A stretch of DNA of 64,000 nucleotides from Vibrio sp. 05-20-BW147 (lineage in GTDB: Bacteria > Pseudomonadota > Gammaproteobacteria > Enterobacterales > Vibrionaceae): contig NZ_SZTO01000007.1 in NCBI RefSeq assembly GCF_013369385.1, positions 62,001 through 126,000 on the forward strand, given 5' to 3'. A program made the position numbers and the translations under genes. Each line of letters opens with the position of its first letter. Position 1 is the first letter of the stretch. The notes below the pieces were generated by a model. The model did no database searches. It saw nothing but the letters and a program-made list of their open reading frames with translations, and was not told where the DNA came from. Positions 15,454 to 24,107 of the stretch are shown here, piece by piece.

Positions 15454-17490
15454 TTAACAGCGGTCGTTAAAGGCAAGTTTTGCGACGTCACAAAACGGCA
15501 TCGGTTTGTAGAAGTAATACCCCTGAACCAATTGAATGCCCTGCTGAGCAATAAAACGTAACTCGTTTTCCGTTTCAACGCCTTCGACGACGATCTCTGC
15601 GCCAGTGATTTTAACCAGTTCACTGGTTAAGCGAAAAAGCTCTTGCCCTTTTGGATTGTCGAGGTTTAGTACCAATGAACGGTCGATTTTGACTTTATCA
15701 AACTCAAACTTGGAGAGATAACCAATCGAGGAATAGCCCGAGCCAAAATCGTCCAGCGCGATTTTGACACCTTTTTCTCTAAGCGCATTCAGCACCCTCT
15801 GCGTACTTTGTGCGTCTTGAATCAGTAACTCTTCGGTGATTTCCAGTTCCACTTGAGTAAACTCTAATGCGCTTTCTTCAATCATGCTGATCACCAGTTC
15901 AGCGAAGTTGGGAATCAAGCACGTTTCTGGAGAAATATTGATCGACACTTTAAAACAGCAGTTCACCGCCAACGGTGACACCTCGATTAAGGCCGTCCTG
16001 ACAACCCACAGATCCAGTTCTGTCGTCAGCTTCAGCGTTCGAAAATCATCGAGAAAATAAGGGGGGGAGATTTTTCCATCATGATCTTGATGTCGAATCA
16101 GCACCTCTACCGAATTAATCCTGTGATGCTCCAAGTCAAACTGAGGCTGATAAAACAACACAAAATTGCCAGTTGCCTTCAGTTGAGCCACCCGTTGTTG
16201 AGCTGAGAATTTTTCCATCATGTTGGGAAAAAGCGGGCTTGTGCGTCGGCCTTGTTCGATAGCTTCATAGTCAAAAAAATCGTCCGAAGCGGATTTAAAC
16301 AAGGTGCTATCCGTACTGGCAATGTGGTCCATGCGACGGAAGAATGGATAATAAATCAGGATCCCCGCCAAAATGATGATGATTTGCAAAATCGCCGCCG
16401 ACAGATGACCACCAGTGGCAATGTAACCACTCCAAATCGGCGGAGACATCCAACTGATGACCGCAGAGATTGGTGGCACCAATCCGAAAAACGTAGCGTA
16501 GTAAGCAACGACCAAGCCAAACACAGGGACCAATAGGAACGGAACAATCAAAATAGGGTTGAACATGATGGGCAAGCCGAAAATCACCGGCTCGTTGATG
16601 TTAAACACGCTAAGAAGCAATACCGCCAAACCTAAAGAACGGTAAGCTTTATGTTTCGTCAGTAAAACCATGCAAATCACTAAGCTCAAGGTGTTTCCAG
16701 CCCCACCGATGCCAGCGTAAATATCATAGAAATTGCTGGTTAAAATTGGCAACGGTTCGCCTGTTTGAGCGCTAATGTGAAATGCCGCCTGCGTCATTTC
16801 ATAAAGCTCAGCCTTATATGGTGCAAGCACAATGTGTCCATTGATGCCCAAGCTCCAAAACAAGTTTCTCGCCAGTTCATAGACAACGCCATGGGTTAAA
16901 CAATCCAAGGTCAGCGACGGTAGCATCCACTCAGAGACCTGCGTGAGATCGACGGCTGTGCTTAACAAGAAACTGAGAATGCTGTAGAGCACCACCAACA
17001 AAAATGTCGAAGCGACAAGATTAAGTGATTGATCAACCACATTCGGTAAACCAGAATTTACAAACCAGCCACGCTGTGTAGCACAGCGAATGGTCAAACT
17101 CACTAATACTGGAATGATGATCGCCAGCGGGTAGTTACTCGGCACAATCGTGCCCTGTTGTAGCAAACCCCAGTTGTGGCAGACCAAAAAATAGATCAGC
17201 AGCGCAGGGGTAATAACGGTGACTTTGGAAAGTTTGTGCAGCGATGCTAAAAATAAGCTGTAGTAGACCAGTAAAAGAATGGGAAAAAGGCGCCACACAA
17301 TGTCGCTGGCTCGTAACACTTGCCCAGCGACATCGTCATACCCAATCAAACCAAGAAGATTGCTGATCAGCGTGCTAAACGCAGAGATGAGGGAAATTGG
17401 TAGTAAAACAACAAAGGTATTACACAGACCATTTAAATAAGCATTGCTTGATAATTTTGTTAGTAACGAGAGTAAGGGTAATTTTTTCAT
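15454..17490 (-). CDS. PTS EIIC-like membrane domain fused to an EAL phosphodiesterase
   Basis: A 678-residue two-domain protein. Residues 1 to about 400 look like a lactose/cellobiose-type PTS EIIC: many membrane spans and the signature INEPVIFGLPIMFNP near residue 285. Residues about 430 to 675 form an EAL domain. Its motif reads EVLIR instead of EALIR; the other catalytic positions are present (SINISP asparagine, LEITEEL, DDFGSGYSS, KIDRSLV, VVEGVE, VQGY), so it is probably an active c-di-GMP phosphodiesterase. No EIIA, EIIB or sugar-enzyme gene is nearby, so EIIC probably serves as a sensor rather than a transporter (inference). I use the ATG at 17490; an in-frame TTG lies at 17508. Confidence 0.85.
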   Translation of the reverse strand: MKKLPLLSLLTKLSSNAYLNGLCNTFVVLLPISLISAFSTLISNLLGLIGYDDVAGQVLRASDIVWRLFPILLLVYYSLFLASLHKLSKVTVITPALLIYFLVCHNWGLLQQGTIVPSNYPLAIIIPVLVSLTIRCATQRGWFVNSGLPNVVDQSLNLVASTFLLVVLYSILSFLLSTAVDLTQVSEWMLPSLTLDCLTHGVVYELARNLFWSLGINGHIVLAPYKAELYEMTQAAFHISAQTGEPLPILTSNFYDIYAGIGGAGNTLSLVICMVLLTKHKAYRSLGLAVLLLSVFNINEPVIFGLPIMFNPILIVPFLLVPVFGLVVAYYATFFGLVPPISAVISWMSPPIWSGYIATGGHLSAAILQIIIILAGILIYYPFFRRMDHIASTDSTLFKSASDDFFDYEAIEQGRRTSPLFPNMMEKFSAQQRVAQLKATGNFVLFYQPQFDLEHHRINSVEVLIRHQDHDGKISPPYFLDDFRTLKLTTELDLWVVRTALIEVSPLAVNCCFKVSINISPETCLIPNFAELVISMIEESALEFTQVELEITEELLIQDAQSTQRVLNALREKGVKIALDDFGSGYSSIGYLSKFEFDKVKIDRSLVLNLDNPKGQELFRLTSELVKITGAEIVVEGVETENELRFIAQQGIQLVQGYYFYKPMPFCDVAKLAFNDRC

Positions 17491-17813
17491 TAGACCAGAT
17501 GATTTCAAACATCAAGCCATTGCATTCTTAATAACAATCCATAAATTACAAATCATCATTAAAATAAATACCATGACTTATTTAGAAAAATTAGCCACAC
17601 CGTAATTCCATTTGAGTTCAACTGTAGACAGAAGAAAGTTGCTCTTTCAACTTAGGCAAGATTATATTTTTATTTCCAATCATAGAAATAAAAATAATAT
17701 TAAATTAAAACAAATAAACCCAAATTATCATTAGCATGAATCTTGGGGCGTGAACAATACGCCCCAAACTCGATAATTACCATTTGAAAATACAATCGTA
17801 ACGATAGAATTTT
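17491..17813. other. AT-rich intergenic region with two inverted repeats
   Basis: No gene is supported. It holds a perfect 12-bp AT-only inverted repeat at 17665-17696 (TATTTTTATTTC, eight-base loop, GAAATAAAAATA) and a 9-bp GC-rich one at 17743-17767 (TTGGGGCGT, seven-base loop, ACGCCCCAA). The latter is about 50 bases beyond the MscS gene stop and may end its transcript, though no clear T run follows on the minus strand. Confidence 0.5.
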
Positions 17814-18659
17814 TCAATTTATCGCATTAGGATGACGGGATTGATAGAGCGACATAAAATCTTGTCTTATCAGACTTTCTAAGTGTACTGCTTTTTCTGT
17901 TGGGCAAAAAATCATGAAATTAACGACTTGCTCACCTGCTGGCGCACTCGAGATGTGAATATGTGGTTCCGCACCAGGCAAATCTACACCTGCGTGTTTT
18001 TCGATCATGGCATTATAACGTTTCGCAACGTCCGAAAAATAATGACAATGTTCTTCTATTTTATTTTCCAACTCTTCTAACATTGGATAGAGATTGACAA
18101 AGTCAGGCACAACAATGGCAAAGTTATGATAAACATAACGCTTCATAAAATTTAAGTTTTTCACCGGATAAGTAAAAAACATACTGTTGGGCAATGTCAC
18201 TGTCTTTCCAGTGTAATGATATTGACCGTGGTTTAAGTCTATTTCTTGGATCACCGTTGCCATCATATTATGATCAATCACTTGACCTGATATTTTTCCT
18301 ACTTCAATCCAATCCCCTACGCGAAATGAGCGTGAGCTAGCACGCTGTATCGAACCAGTAAAACAGAGAATAATTTCTTTTGACGCCACCACAATCGCTA
18401 CCGCAATGGCGGTCACCGATAGCGCAAACTGGTTGATTTCCGATTGCCACAAAACAAACAGAATTAAACTGGTGATGGCAAAGGCACCGTTTTTGGTGCG
18501 AGACATCCAGCTACGTTGCTTTTCCGTGATGAAGGCCACTTCGCCACGAATACGAGCCAAGATCACTTGTCTCACTAAAACAACAAAGATGATGATCAAT
18601 GCTGTGAAGAAAAGCTTATGCTGCAATAAGAATTCAATGATCAGCTGTACTTTTTCCAC
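17814..18659 (-). CDS. MscS family mechanosensitive channel
   Basis: A 281-residue small-conductance mechanosensitive-channel protein. Two to three N-terminal membrane helices lead into a pore-lining helix and then the MscS beta domain, seen in SSRSFRVGDWIEVGKISGQV (about residues 107 to 126) and TLPNSMFFTYPVKNLN (about residues 154 to 169). The C-terminal part is alpha/beta. The family opens under membrane tension to release solutes. Starts at GTG 18659; the ribosome binding site is weak (GGGG). It stands between the EIIC-EAL gene and the DM13 gene, all leftward but widely spaced. Confidence 0.85.
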   Translation of the reverse strand: MEKVQLIIEFLLQHKLFFTALIIIFVVLVRQVILARIRGEVAFITEKQRSWMSRTKNGAFAITSLILFVLWQSEINQFALSVTAIAVAIVVASKEIILCFTGSIQRASSRSFRVGDWIEVGKISGQVIDHNMMATVIQEIDLNHGQYHYTGKTVTLPNSMFFTYPVKNLNFMKRYVYHNFAIVVPDFVNLYPMLEELENKIEEHCHYFSDVAKRYNAMIEKHAGVDLPGAEPHIHISSAPAGEQVVNFMIFCPTEKAVHLESLIRQDFMSLYQSRHPNAIN

Positions 18660-18824
18660 TCTAAAACCCCGGTGTGTAAATGATGTTCTGTACTTTAGCG
18701 CGCTACTCTATAAAAAAACCGACATTAATGGAAATTGGTAGTGATAAAAACGTTAACTTTTGGGAAAATCAGTCAATCCCGCCATCGTTTGACACTTGTT
18801 GGTGTCACCGTAGTCAACGCGGTG

Positions 18825-19292
18825 TTAACGATATTTGGCTGACGAGATAAATTGATCGAAGCTTTCACACCATACAATCGCCGTTGTGTAGTTTGCCACG
18901 TCCACATCACTTGGAATGGGCAGAATAAAACGGTCAAATGTTTTGACATCTCCAACACGGACCAACTGCTCTTTGTTGGCTAAGAAGTCAGCTTCTGTCT
19001 CAATAAACGTTGGCGATAGATAAAGCTTATAGTCGGGACCTGGAGCGAGTTCACCCGAAAAAGCAATACTTTGCGCATCAATCACAAGCTTGCCTTCTCC
19101 CCAATGTAAGAAATCGCTGTCAGCACGATCGCGGCTAAATTCCCCTTGATAACTTGGGGCAAGCATGACGCTTGCAACCGCCTGTTGAGAGGGGCTCGTA
19201 GGTTGAATCAAAATCGGCAGAAGATAAATCCCTAACCCAATACCACAAACCAACATCGCGATGTGAGAAATGATTAAAAGTCCGTATTTCAT
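18825..19292 (-). CDS. Membrane-anchored DM13 domain protein
   Basis: A 155-residue protein with an N-terminal membrane anchor or uncleaved signal (LLIISHIAMLVCGIGLGIYLL) followed by a DM13 domain, recognised by the pattern GEGKLVIDAQSIAFSGELAPGPDYKLYLS (in part) and the late TTAIVWCESFDQFISSA with its conserved cysteine. DM13 domains are proposed to take part in extracytoplasmic electron transfer or adhesion; the function here is unknown. I use the ATG at 19292, which has AGGA nine bases upstream; the open frame begins 11 codons earlier without a ribosome site. It probably faces the periplasm. Confidence 0.7.
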   Translation of the reverse strand: MKYGLLIISHIAMLVCGIGLGIYLLPILIQPTSPSQQAVASVMLAPSYQGEFSRDRADSDFLHWGEGKLVIDAQSIAFSGELAPGPDYKLYLSPTFIETEADFLANKEQLVRVGDVKTFDRFILPIPSDVDVANYTTAIVWCESFDQFISSAKYR

Positions 19293-19500
19293 GTTCTGTG
19301 TTCCTGTTTCTTTTTCTATCATCAACTTTTAACGTGCTTCAACGTGTAACGCTTGGCGAATCAAAGATTGTCGTGACGATGGGTGATGTTGGTTTTAAAT
19401 TGGGTGAATGAATAGAGAGTATATACCCTAGTGACTTCAAAATGCTGGGATCTAGGCGGTATCAGCAACATCAAATCAATACACATCAAGAGAAAGAAAA

Positions 19501-19524
19501 GTCCGAAGGTTATCACCCTCGGAC
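19501..19524 (-). terminator. Terminator of the nlpE-like gene
   Basis: GTCCGAAGG pairs with CCCTCGGAC around a six-base loop (one imperfect pair). On the minus strand it is followed by TTTTCTTTCT. Confidence 0.7.
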
Positions 19525-19576
19525 TAGATTAGAGCATTCAACATGGATCCTGATAGGGGATCCGTTTCACCTTTGC

Positions 19577-20083
19577 TTATTGCTTTTTAAGACGGTAGAA
19601 ATCAGCCAAATCACCCGTGATCTTCTGACCGTTGATGTCGAGCATCATCAGCACATTTTCGCCAACGAAGTATTGGTTCAGTGACCCCTCTCCTTCCAAT
19701 GTCACCACACTGCCACTCTCGTCCCAGTTAAAGTGGCCTTCAGACTTGAACGTACCATCTTGTTTGCCTTGGTAAGTTTCTTCTAAAACGTAACTGCCAT
19801 CGTTGTTCAATGTTAAGGTCACATCGATACCGCTGCAATCGGCGCAAGGTAGAGTACCGGTATACGTACCATTCCAGTCCAATGCGTTTTTCGCATTGTG
19901 CGCACTATCGACAAACGTTTCAGTGGTCACAACATCCGTATCCGCAGATTGGTTAGGCTCCACCACGACAACAGCTTGTGTCTCTTCGCTAGGCGTGGCT
20001 GCAGGGGCTTGTGCTTGCTTGTCATCTTGGCAGCCCGCTAAAAGAATCACCACACCACCTAACGCTAACATTGTCTTTTTCAT
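19577..20083 (-). CDS. nlpE: NlpE-like envelope lipoprotein
   Basis: A 168-residue lipoprotein with signal peptide and lipobox LLAGC (cysteine at residue 18), a Gln/Ala/Thr-rich linker, and one NlpE N-terminal barrel domain beginning WNGTYTGTLPCADCSGID with the family CxxC. It ends after that domain, so it lacks the second OB-fold domain of E. coli NlpE. In E. coli NlpE signals surface contact and lipoprotein-sorting defects to CpxA; the same role here is inference. Its own terminator and the divergent art operon suggest a single-gene transcript. Confidence 0.8.
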   Translation of the reverse strand: MKKTMLALGGVVILLAGCQDDKQAQAPAATPSEETQAVVVVEPNQSADTDVVTTETFVDSAHNAKNALDWNGTYTGTLPCADCSGIDVTLTLNNDGSYVLEETYQGKQDGTFKSEGHFNWDESGSVVTLEGEGSLNQYFVGENVLMMLDINGQKITGDLADFYRLKKQ

Positions 20084-20368
20084 TTGATATTCTCCATATC
20101 CATCACTGTCACTCTATAGTAGCGAGCCTTTCAATTTTCACGTCAATAGAAAGTCATGCTGTGATCGTTTCCGGTTAGAAATTCTCTGCAATGTCAATAT
20201 TGTGTTGCCAAGAAAACGCCAACTGCTCACACCAGTAGGAGACACTACTAAAGCGATTAAATAGTGAACAATAATTTAACAAACTAAATTTTTATACATT
20301 TTTATTGCATAGATCCGCAAAAATGCTAGCATAAGCCAAAATGACAACCGATGCAGATTAGTAGCATG

Positions 20369-21094
20369 TCTATTCAAGTAAAAAGCGTTAATAAATCTTA
20401 TGGTTCCAACCAAATTTTGCACAACATTAGCTTTGAGTGTGCGAAAGGCGAAACATTGGTTTTACTTGGCCCAAGCGGTGCGGGTAAGAGTTCTCTACTG
20501 CGTGTGTTGAACTTACTTGAATCCGCAGACAACGGCCAACTGACCATCGCGAATCAAGCCTTTGATTTTGCTTCTTCTCCAAGTGAAGCCGATGGCCTGC
20601 TGCTGCGTCGAAAAGTCGGCATGGTGTTTCAACAATACAACCTCTGGCCACATCTCACTGTGATTGAGAACCTGATTGAAGCGCCGATACGAGTACTGGG
20701 CGTCGCTAAAGCAGAGGCGATTGAGCAAGCAAGAGAAATTTTGGCGACCTTGCAGCTAGCGGATAAAGCGGATGCATGGCCGTTGCAACTTTCTGGTGGC
20801 CAACAGCAGCGTGTTGCGATCGCGAGAGCATTAATGATGAAACCGGAAGTGCTGCTTTTTGATGAACCTACCGCCGCTTTGGATCCTGAAATCACGAATC
20901 AAGTCGTGAAGATCATTTCAGGCCTGAGTGATACTGGCATCACCCAAGTTGTCGTTACTCACGAAGTCGATTTCGCTAAGAAAATCGCTAGCCATGTCCT
21001 TTATCTCGAAAAAGGTCATATCGTTGAGCACGGCACCAAACAAGCTTTCAGCGAACCGCAAACCCGCGCGTTTGCCGAATATTTAAAACACTAA
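20369..21094 (+). CDS. artP: Arginine ABC transporter ATP-binding protein
   Basis: A 241-residue ABC ATPase of the polar amino acid uptake family. Walker A is GPSGAGKS (about residues 36 to 43), the Q-loop is [15 protein letters not shown], the signature is [15 protein letters not shown], Walker B is [14 protein letters not shown] and the H-loop is VVTHEV. Length and sequence follow E. coli ArtP closely, whose start corresponds to the ATG at 20369; an in-frame ATG at 20351 is possible but equally weakly preceded. It is the first gene of artP-I-Q-M and powers import of arginine by the complex. Confidence 0.93.
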   Translation, partial: SIQVKSVNKSYGSNQILHNISFECAKGETLVLLGPSGAGKSSLLRVLNLLESADNGQLTIANQAFDFASSPSEADGLLLRRKVGMVFQQYNLWPHLTVIENLIEAPIRVLGVAKAEAIEQAREILATLQLADKADAWPLQLSGGQQQRVAIARALMMKPEVLLFDEPTAALDPEITNQVVKIISGLSDTGITQVVVTHEVDFAKKIASHVLYLEKGHIVEHGTKQAFSEPQTRAFAEYLKH

Positions 21095-21217
21095 CAACCC
21101 ATCCAATCGGTTTAGTTTGATGGCGACAAATCACGCCAAACCTGAACAGAACGGAAATGACGATAAGCTGACTGTTCGTCTTTGACGTCAGCGCACAGAT
21201 AGACACGGAGTATTGCA

Positions 21218-21949
21218 ATGAAAAAGATTTTACTGGCGTCCCTTATCGGCCTTGTTTCTGCCAATGCAGCAGCGCAACAAGAGATTAAATTTGCGATGGA
21301 AGCCACCTACGCACCATTCGAATACATGGATGAGAATAATCAAATCCAAGGTTTCGACGTCGATTTAGCGAACGCACTTTGTAAGCAACTGGACGCAAGC
21401 TGTTCCTTCCATAACCAAGCCTTCGACAGCTTGATTCCTGCTCTGAAATTCAAACGTTATGACGCAGCAATCTCAGCGATGGACATTACCGATGCACGTT
21501 TAGAACAAGTGGCTTTTAGCGATGCGTACTACGACAACTCAGCGGCTTTCGTGTCATTTGCAGGCAAGGTCGCCGACCAAGCAGCACTGAAAGGCAAGCG
21601 TGTAGGCGTACAAAATGGCTCTACTCACCAAAGCTTTTTGCTAGAACAAATGGCTGGCGTTACTGCCGTACCATACGCAAGCTATCAAGATGCGTTTCTT
21701 GATATGAAAAATGGTCGTATCGATTCCGTGTTTGGTGATACCGCGGTTGTGGCTGAATGGTTCAAGAAAGAAAACAATCTCGCTTATGTCGGCGAGCACG
21801 TCACCAACGCACAATACTTTGGTAATGGCTTTGGTATCGCGGTCAACAAAGACAACCAAGCCTTGGTCGACCAACTGAATGCCGCTCTAAAAGCGGTGAA
21901 AGCAAACGGCGAATACCAAGCAATCTTCAACAAGTACTTCGGTAACTAA
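21218..21949 (+). CDS. artI: Arginine-binding periplasmic protein (ArtI/ArtJ type)
   Basis: A 243-residue periplasmic binding protein of solute-binding family 3. A signal peptide ends near AAAQ (residue 20). The mature part opens with [17 protein letters not shown] and contains [14 protein letters not shown], the usual amino acid-binding opening, and ends [16 protein letters not shown]. Placed between artP and artQ, it should capture arginine or related basic amino acids for the permease. It is in the same operon, with a 123-base gap after artP and GGAG before the start. ArtI and ArtJ cannot be told apart by eye. Confidence 0.9.
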   Translation: MKKILLASLIGLVSANAAAQQEIKFAMEATYAPFEYMDENNQIQGFDVDLANALCKQLDASCSFHNQAFDSLIPALKFKRYDAAISAMDITDARLEQVAFSDAYYDNSAAFVSFAGKVADQAALKGKRVGVQNGSTHQSFLLEQMAGVTAVPYASYQDAFLDMKNGRIDSVFGDTAVVAEWFKKENNLAYVGEHVTNAQYFGNGFGIAVNKDNQALVDQLNAALKAVKANGEYQAIFNKYFGN

Positions 21950-21950
21950 T

Positions 21951-22640
21951 ATGGCATTAACGGGTTACTCTCTTTCTCTCGCCCAAGCAAGCTGGATGAC
22001 CATCCAGCTTGCGCTGGTCAGCTTAGCCGTCGGTTTAGTGTTAGCGGTTGTTTTCGCCGGTGGCGAGATGACTCGCCACCGACTAGTGAAATGGCCAACT
22101 ACTGCGCTGGTGACGGTGCTACGCGGCTTGCCTGAGCTTTTGGTGGTGCTGTTCATCTACTTTGGCTCAACACAAGTTCTGTTTCTACTGACTGGCGATT
22201 TTATCGAGGTAAGCCCGTTTCTTTCTGGTGTGATTGCCCTTTCTTTGATTTTTGCTTCTTACGCTTCTCAGACCATTCGCGGCGCATTGAAAGCCGTTAA
22301 TAAAGGCCAACGTGAAGCGGCCAGTGCTCTAGGCATGAGCAAAAGTCGTACTTTTTTTAGAATTGTGTTACCCCAAGCGGTGCGCCATGCGCTGCCGGGA
22401 CTCACCAACCAATGGTTGGTGTTATTGAAAGACACGGCGTTGGTGTCATTAATCGGCGTGACGGATCTTCTCAAGCAAGCGCAACTGACGTCGGCGGCCA
22501 CTCATGAAGCCTTTACTTGGTATGCCACCGCAGCGGCCATTTACTTAGTCATCACGCTTGTAACCCAGCGCGCAGTAAAAATCATCGATACCAAATTTTC
22601 CGCACAAGGACTGAGTCTTGATCAAGGAGCCAAAGCATGA
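21951..22640 (+). CDS. artQ: Arginine ABC transporter permease ArtQ
   Basis: A 229-residue inner-membrane permease with about five spans. The amino-acid permease signature (EAA loop) reads [26 protein letters not shown] near residue 120, contacting ArtP. The ATG is one base after the artI stop. It pairs with ArtM as the heterodimeric channel for arginine import. Confidence 0.92.
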   Translation: MALTGYSLSLAQASWMTIQLALVSLAVGLVLAVVFAGGEMTRHRLVKWPTTALVTVLRGLPELLVVLFIYFGSTQVLFLLTGDFIEVSPFLSGVIALSLIFASYASQTIRGALKAVNKGQREAASALGMSKSRTFFRIVLPQAVRHALPGLTNQWLVLLKDTALVSLIGVTDLLKQAQLTSAATHEAFTWYATAAAIYLVITLVTQRAVKIIDTKFSAQGLSLDQGAKA

Positions 22641-23305
22641 AAGAACAACATCTCTGGCAACTGTTAGAAGGCTTAGTCACCAGCCTTGAGCTGACAGCGG
22701 TTTCACTATTGGTGGGCTGTATTTTATCGTTGCTGATGACCGCGACGCTTATTCTACGCACACCTCTCTTACACTGGTTCAGTCGCGGCGTGATTACCTT
22801 GTTCACCGGCACGCCACTGCTCGTACAGATCTTTTTGATTTATTACGGCCCAGGCCAGTTTGACGCCATTCGCGACAGCTTTGTTTGGCAATGGCTAAGC
22901 CAGCCTTGGTTTTGTGCCATGCTGGCACTGGCTCTAAACACGGCCGCATACAGCACCCAATTGTTCAAAGGCGCATTCAACGCGATTCCATCAGGGCAGT
23001 GGCAAGCTTGTCGCGCGCTTGGGATGAACAAATTCGTGACATTGAAGGTGTTGCTACCTTACGCACTGCGCCGCGCCGTACCAGCTTATTCCAACGAAGT
23101 CATTTTGGTGTTCAAAGGTACCTCGTTAGCGAGCACCATCACCATCATGGATCTGATGGGATACGCGCAACGCATTAATGCGCAAACGTACGATACCTTG
23201 ACGGTATTTGGTGTGGCCGGTGCTTTTTATCTCACCATCAACGCCATCATGACGCTGATTTTCCGCCAGGTAGAGAAAAAAGCGCTCGCGTTTGAAGCAC
23301 ACTGA
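22637..23305 (+). CDS. artM: Arginine ABC transporter permease ArtM
   Basis: A 222-residue permease, homologous to ArtQ. Its EAA loop is [26 protein letters not shown] near residue 120 (in part). The start codon overlaps the artQ stop by four bases (ATGA), with AAGGAG before it, so the two are coupled. Last gene of the operon; hairpins follow. Confidence 0.92.
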   Translation: MKEQHLWQLLEGLVTSLELTAVSLLVGCILSLLMTATLILRTPLLHWFSRGVITLFTGTPLLVQIFLIYYGPGQFDAIRDSFVWQWLSQPWFCAMLALALNTAAYSTQLFKGAFNAIPSGQWQACRALGMNKFVTLKVLLPYALRRAVPAYSNEVILVFKGTSLASTITIMDLMGYAQRINAQTYDTLTVFGVAGAFYLTINAIMTLIFRQVEKKALAFEAH

Positions 23306-23329
23306 AAAGCCTATCTTGCATCACATTTC

Positions 23330-23372
23330 GGCCGAAAAATTTCCATCTTTTCGGCCATTTAGCCGCTAAATG
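23330..23372 (+). terminator. Tandem hairpins after artM
   Basis: A perfect 9-bp stem GGCCGAAAA / TTTTCGGCC (nine-base loop, 23330-23356) is directly followed by CATTTAG-CCG-CTAAATG (23356-23372). No strong T run follows, so termination strength is uncertain. Confidence 0.5.
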
Positions 23373-23488
23373 TTCTATTCGGTCGCTTTTTTGACGACAA
23401 CTAGCCGCGTTCTCACTTTTCCCCTCTTCGTTGCCTATCTTTTGCTCTAAAGTAATGCTATCGCAATGCCAATTTTTTAGGAGAAGAG

Positions 23489-24049
23489 ATGGGAAAACAG
23501 TATTTGGAGTTAACGCCGCAACACATCGACTTTATTCAACAGCAAAAGATTTTCTTCGTCGCAACCGCCGCGGAAACAGGCAGCGTCAATCTCTCCCCAA
23601 AAGGAGGAGACTCGCTAAGAGTTATCGACCATAAAACCATTGTTTGGCAAAACTTAACGGGCAGTGGTAACGAGTCCGCGGCTCATACGATTAAAAACCC
23701 ACGCATGACTCTCATGTGGTGTGCGTTTGAAGGCGCACCCTTGATTCTTCGCACTTACGGCAACGCCACCGTACTTCATCAAACTGACCCACTATGGCAA
23801 AAGTACCTTGCCCTTTTCCCGGCCAGCGTCGCTACGCGGCAACTATTTGTGTTGGACATCAACCTAGTGCAATCCTCTTGTGGAATGTCGGTTCCATTGT
23901 TTGATTATCAAGGTGATCGAGACGAACTGGCGGCATGGTCAGAGAAACAAGGCAAAGAAGGCATTGAGGCCTATTGGCGCAAGAAAAATCAGCAAAGTAT
24001 TGATGGTTTTGAAACGGAAATTGTCATTCGCACGGGTATCGAGAATTGA
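23489..24049 (+). CDS. Pyridoxamine 5'-phosphate oxidase-fold protein
   Basis: A 186-residue protein of the PPOX-like split-barrel flavoprotein group. FFVATAAETGSVNLSPKGGDSLRV (in part) near residue 22, VWQNLTGSGNESAAHTI and MTLMWCAFEGAPLILRTYG follow the usual strand order. Such proteins bind FMN or F420-like cofactors, but the real substrate is unknown. AGGAG precedes the ATG. It is separated from art by tandem hairpins and has no linked pathway genes. Confidence 0.8.
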   Translation: MGKQYLELTPQHIDFIQQQKIFFVATAAETGSVNLSPKGGDSLRVIDHKTIVWQNLTGSGNESAAHTIKNPRMTLMWCAFEGAPLILRTYGNATVLHQTDPLWQKYLALFPASVATRQLFVLDINLVQSSCGMSVPLFDYQGDRDELAAWSEKQGKEGIEAYWRKKNQQSIDGFETEIVIRTGIEN

Positions 24050-24055
24050 TAAAAA

Positions 24056-24081
24056 AAGCCACCACTTTTCAGTGGTGGCTT
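24056..24081 (-). terminator. Terminator of the chitinase gene
   Basis: A perfect 11-bp stem (AAGCCACCACT with AGTGGTGGCTT, loop TTTC). On the minus strand seven T bases follow. The plus-strand PPOX gene may also use it, with fewer T. Confidence 0.9.
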
Positions 24082-24107
24082 CGCTTGTCGACATGACTCG
24101 GTCGCAA

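Noticed and set aside
20250..20350. ArgR box before artP
   Set aside because: The AT-rich stretch has half-sites only in the wrong order; no convincing 18-bp ARG box.
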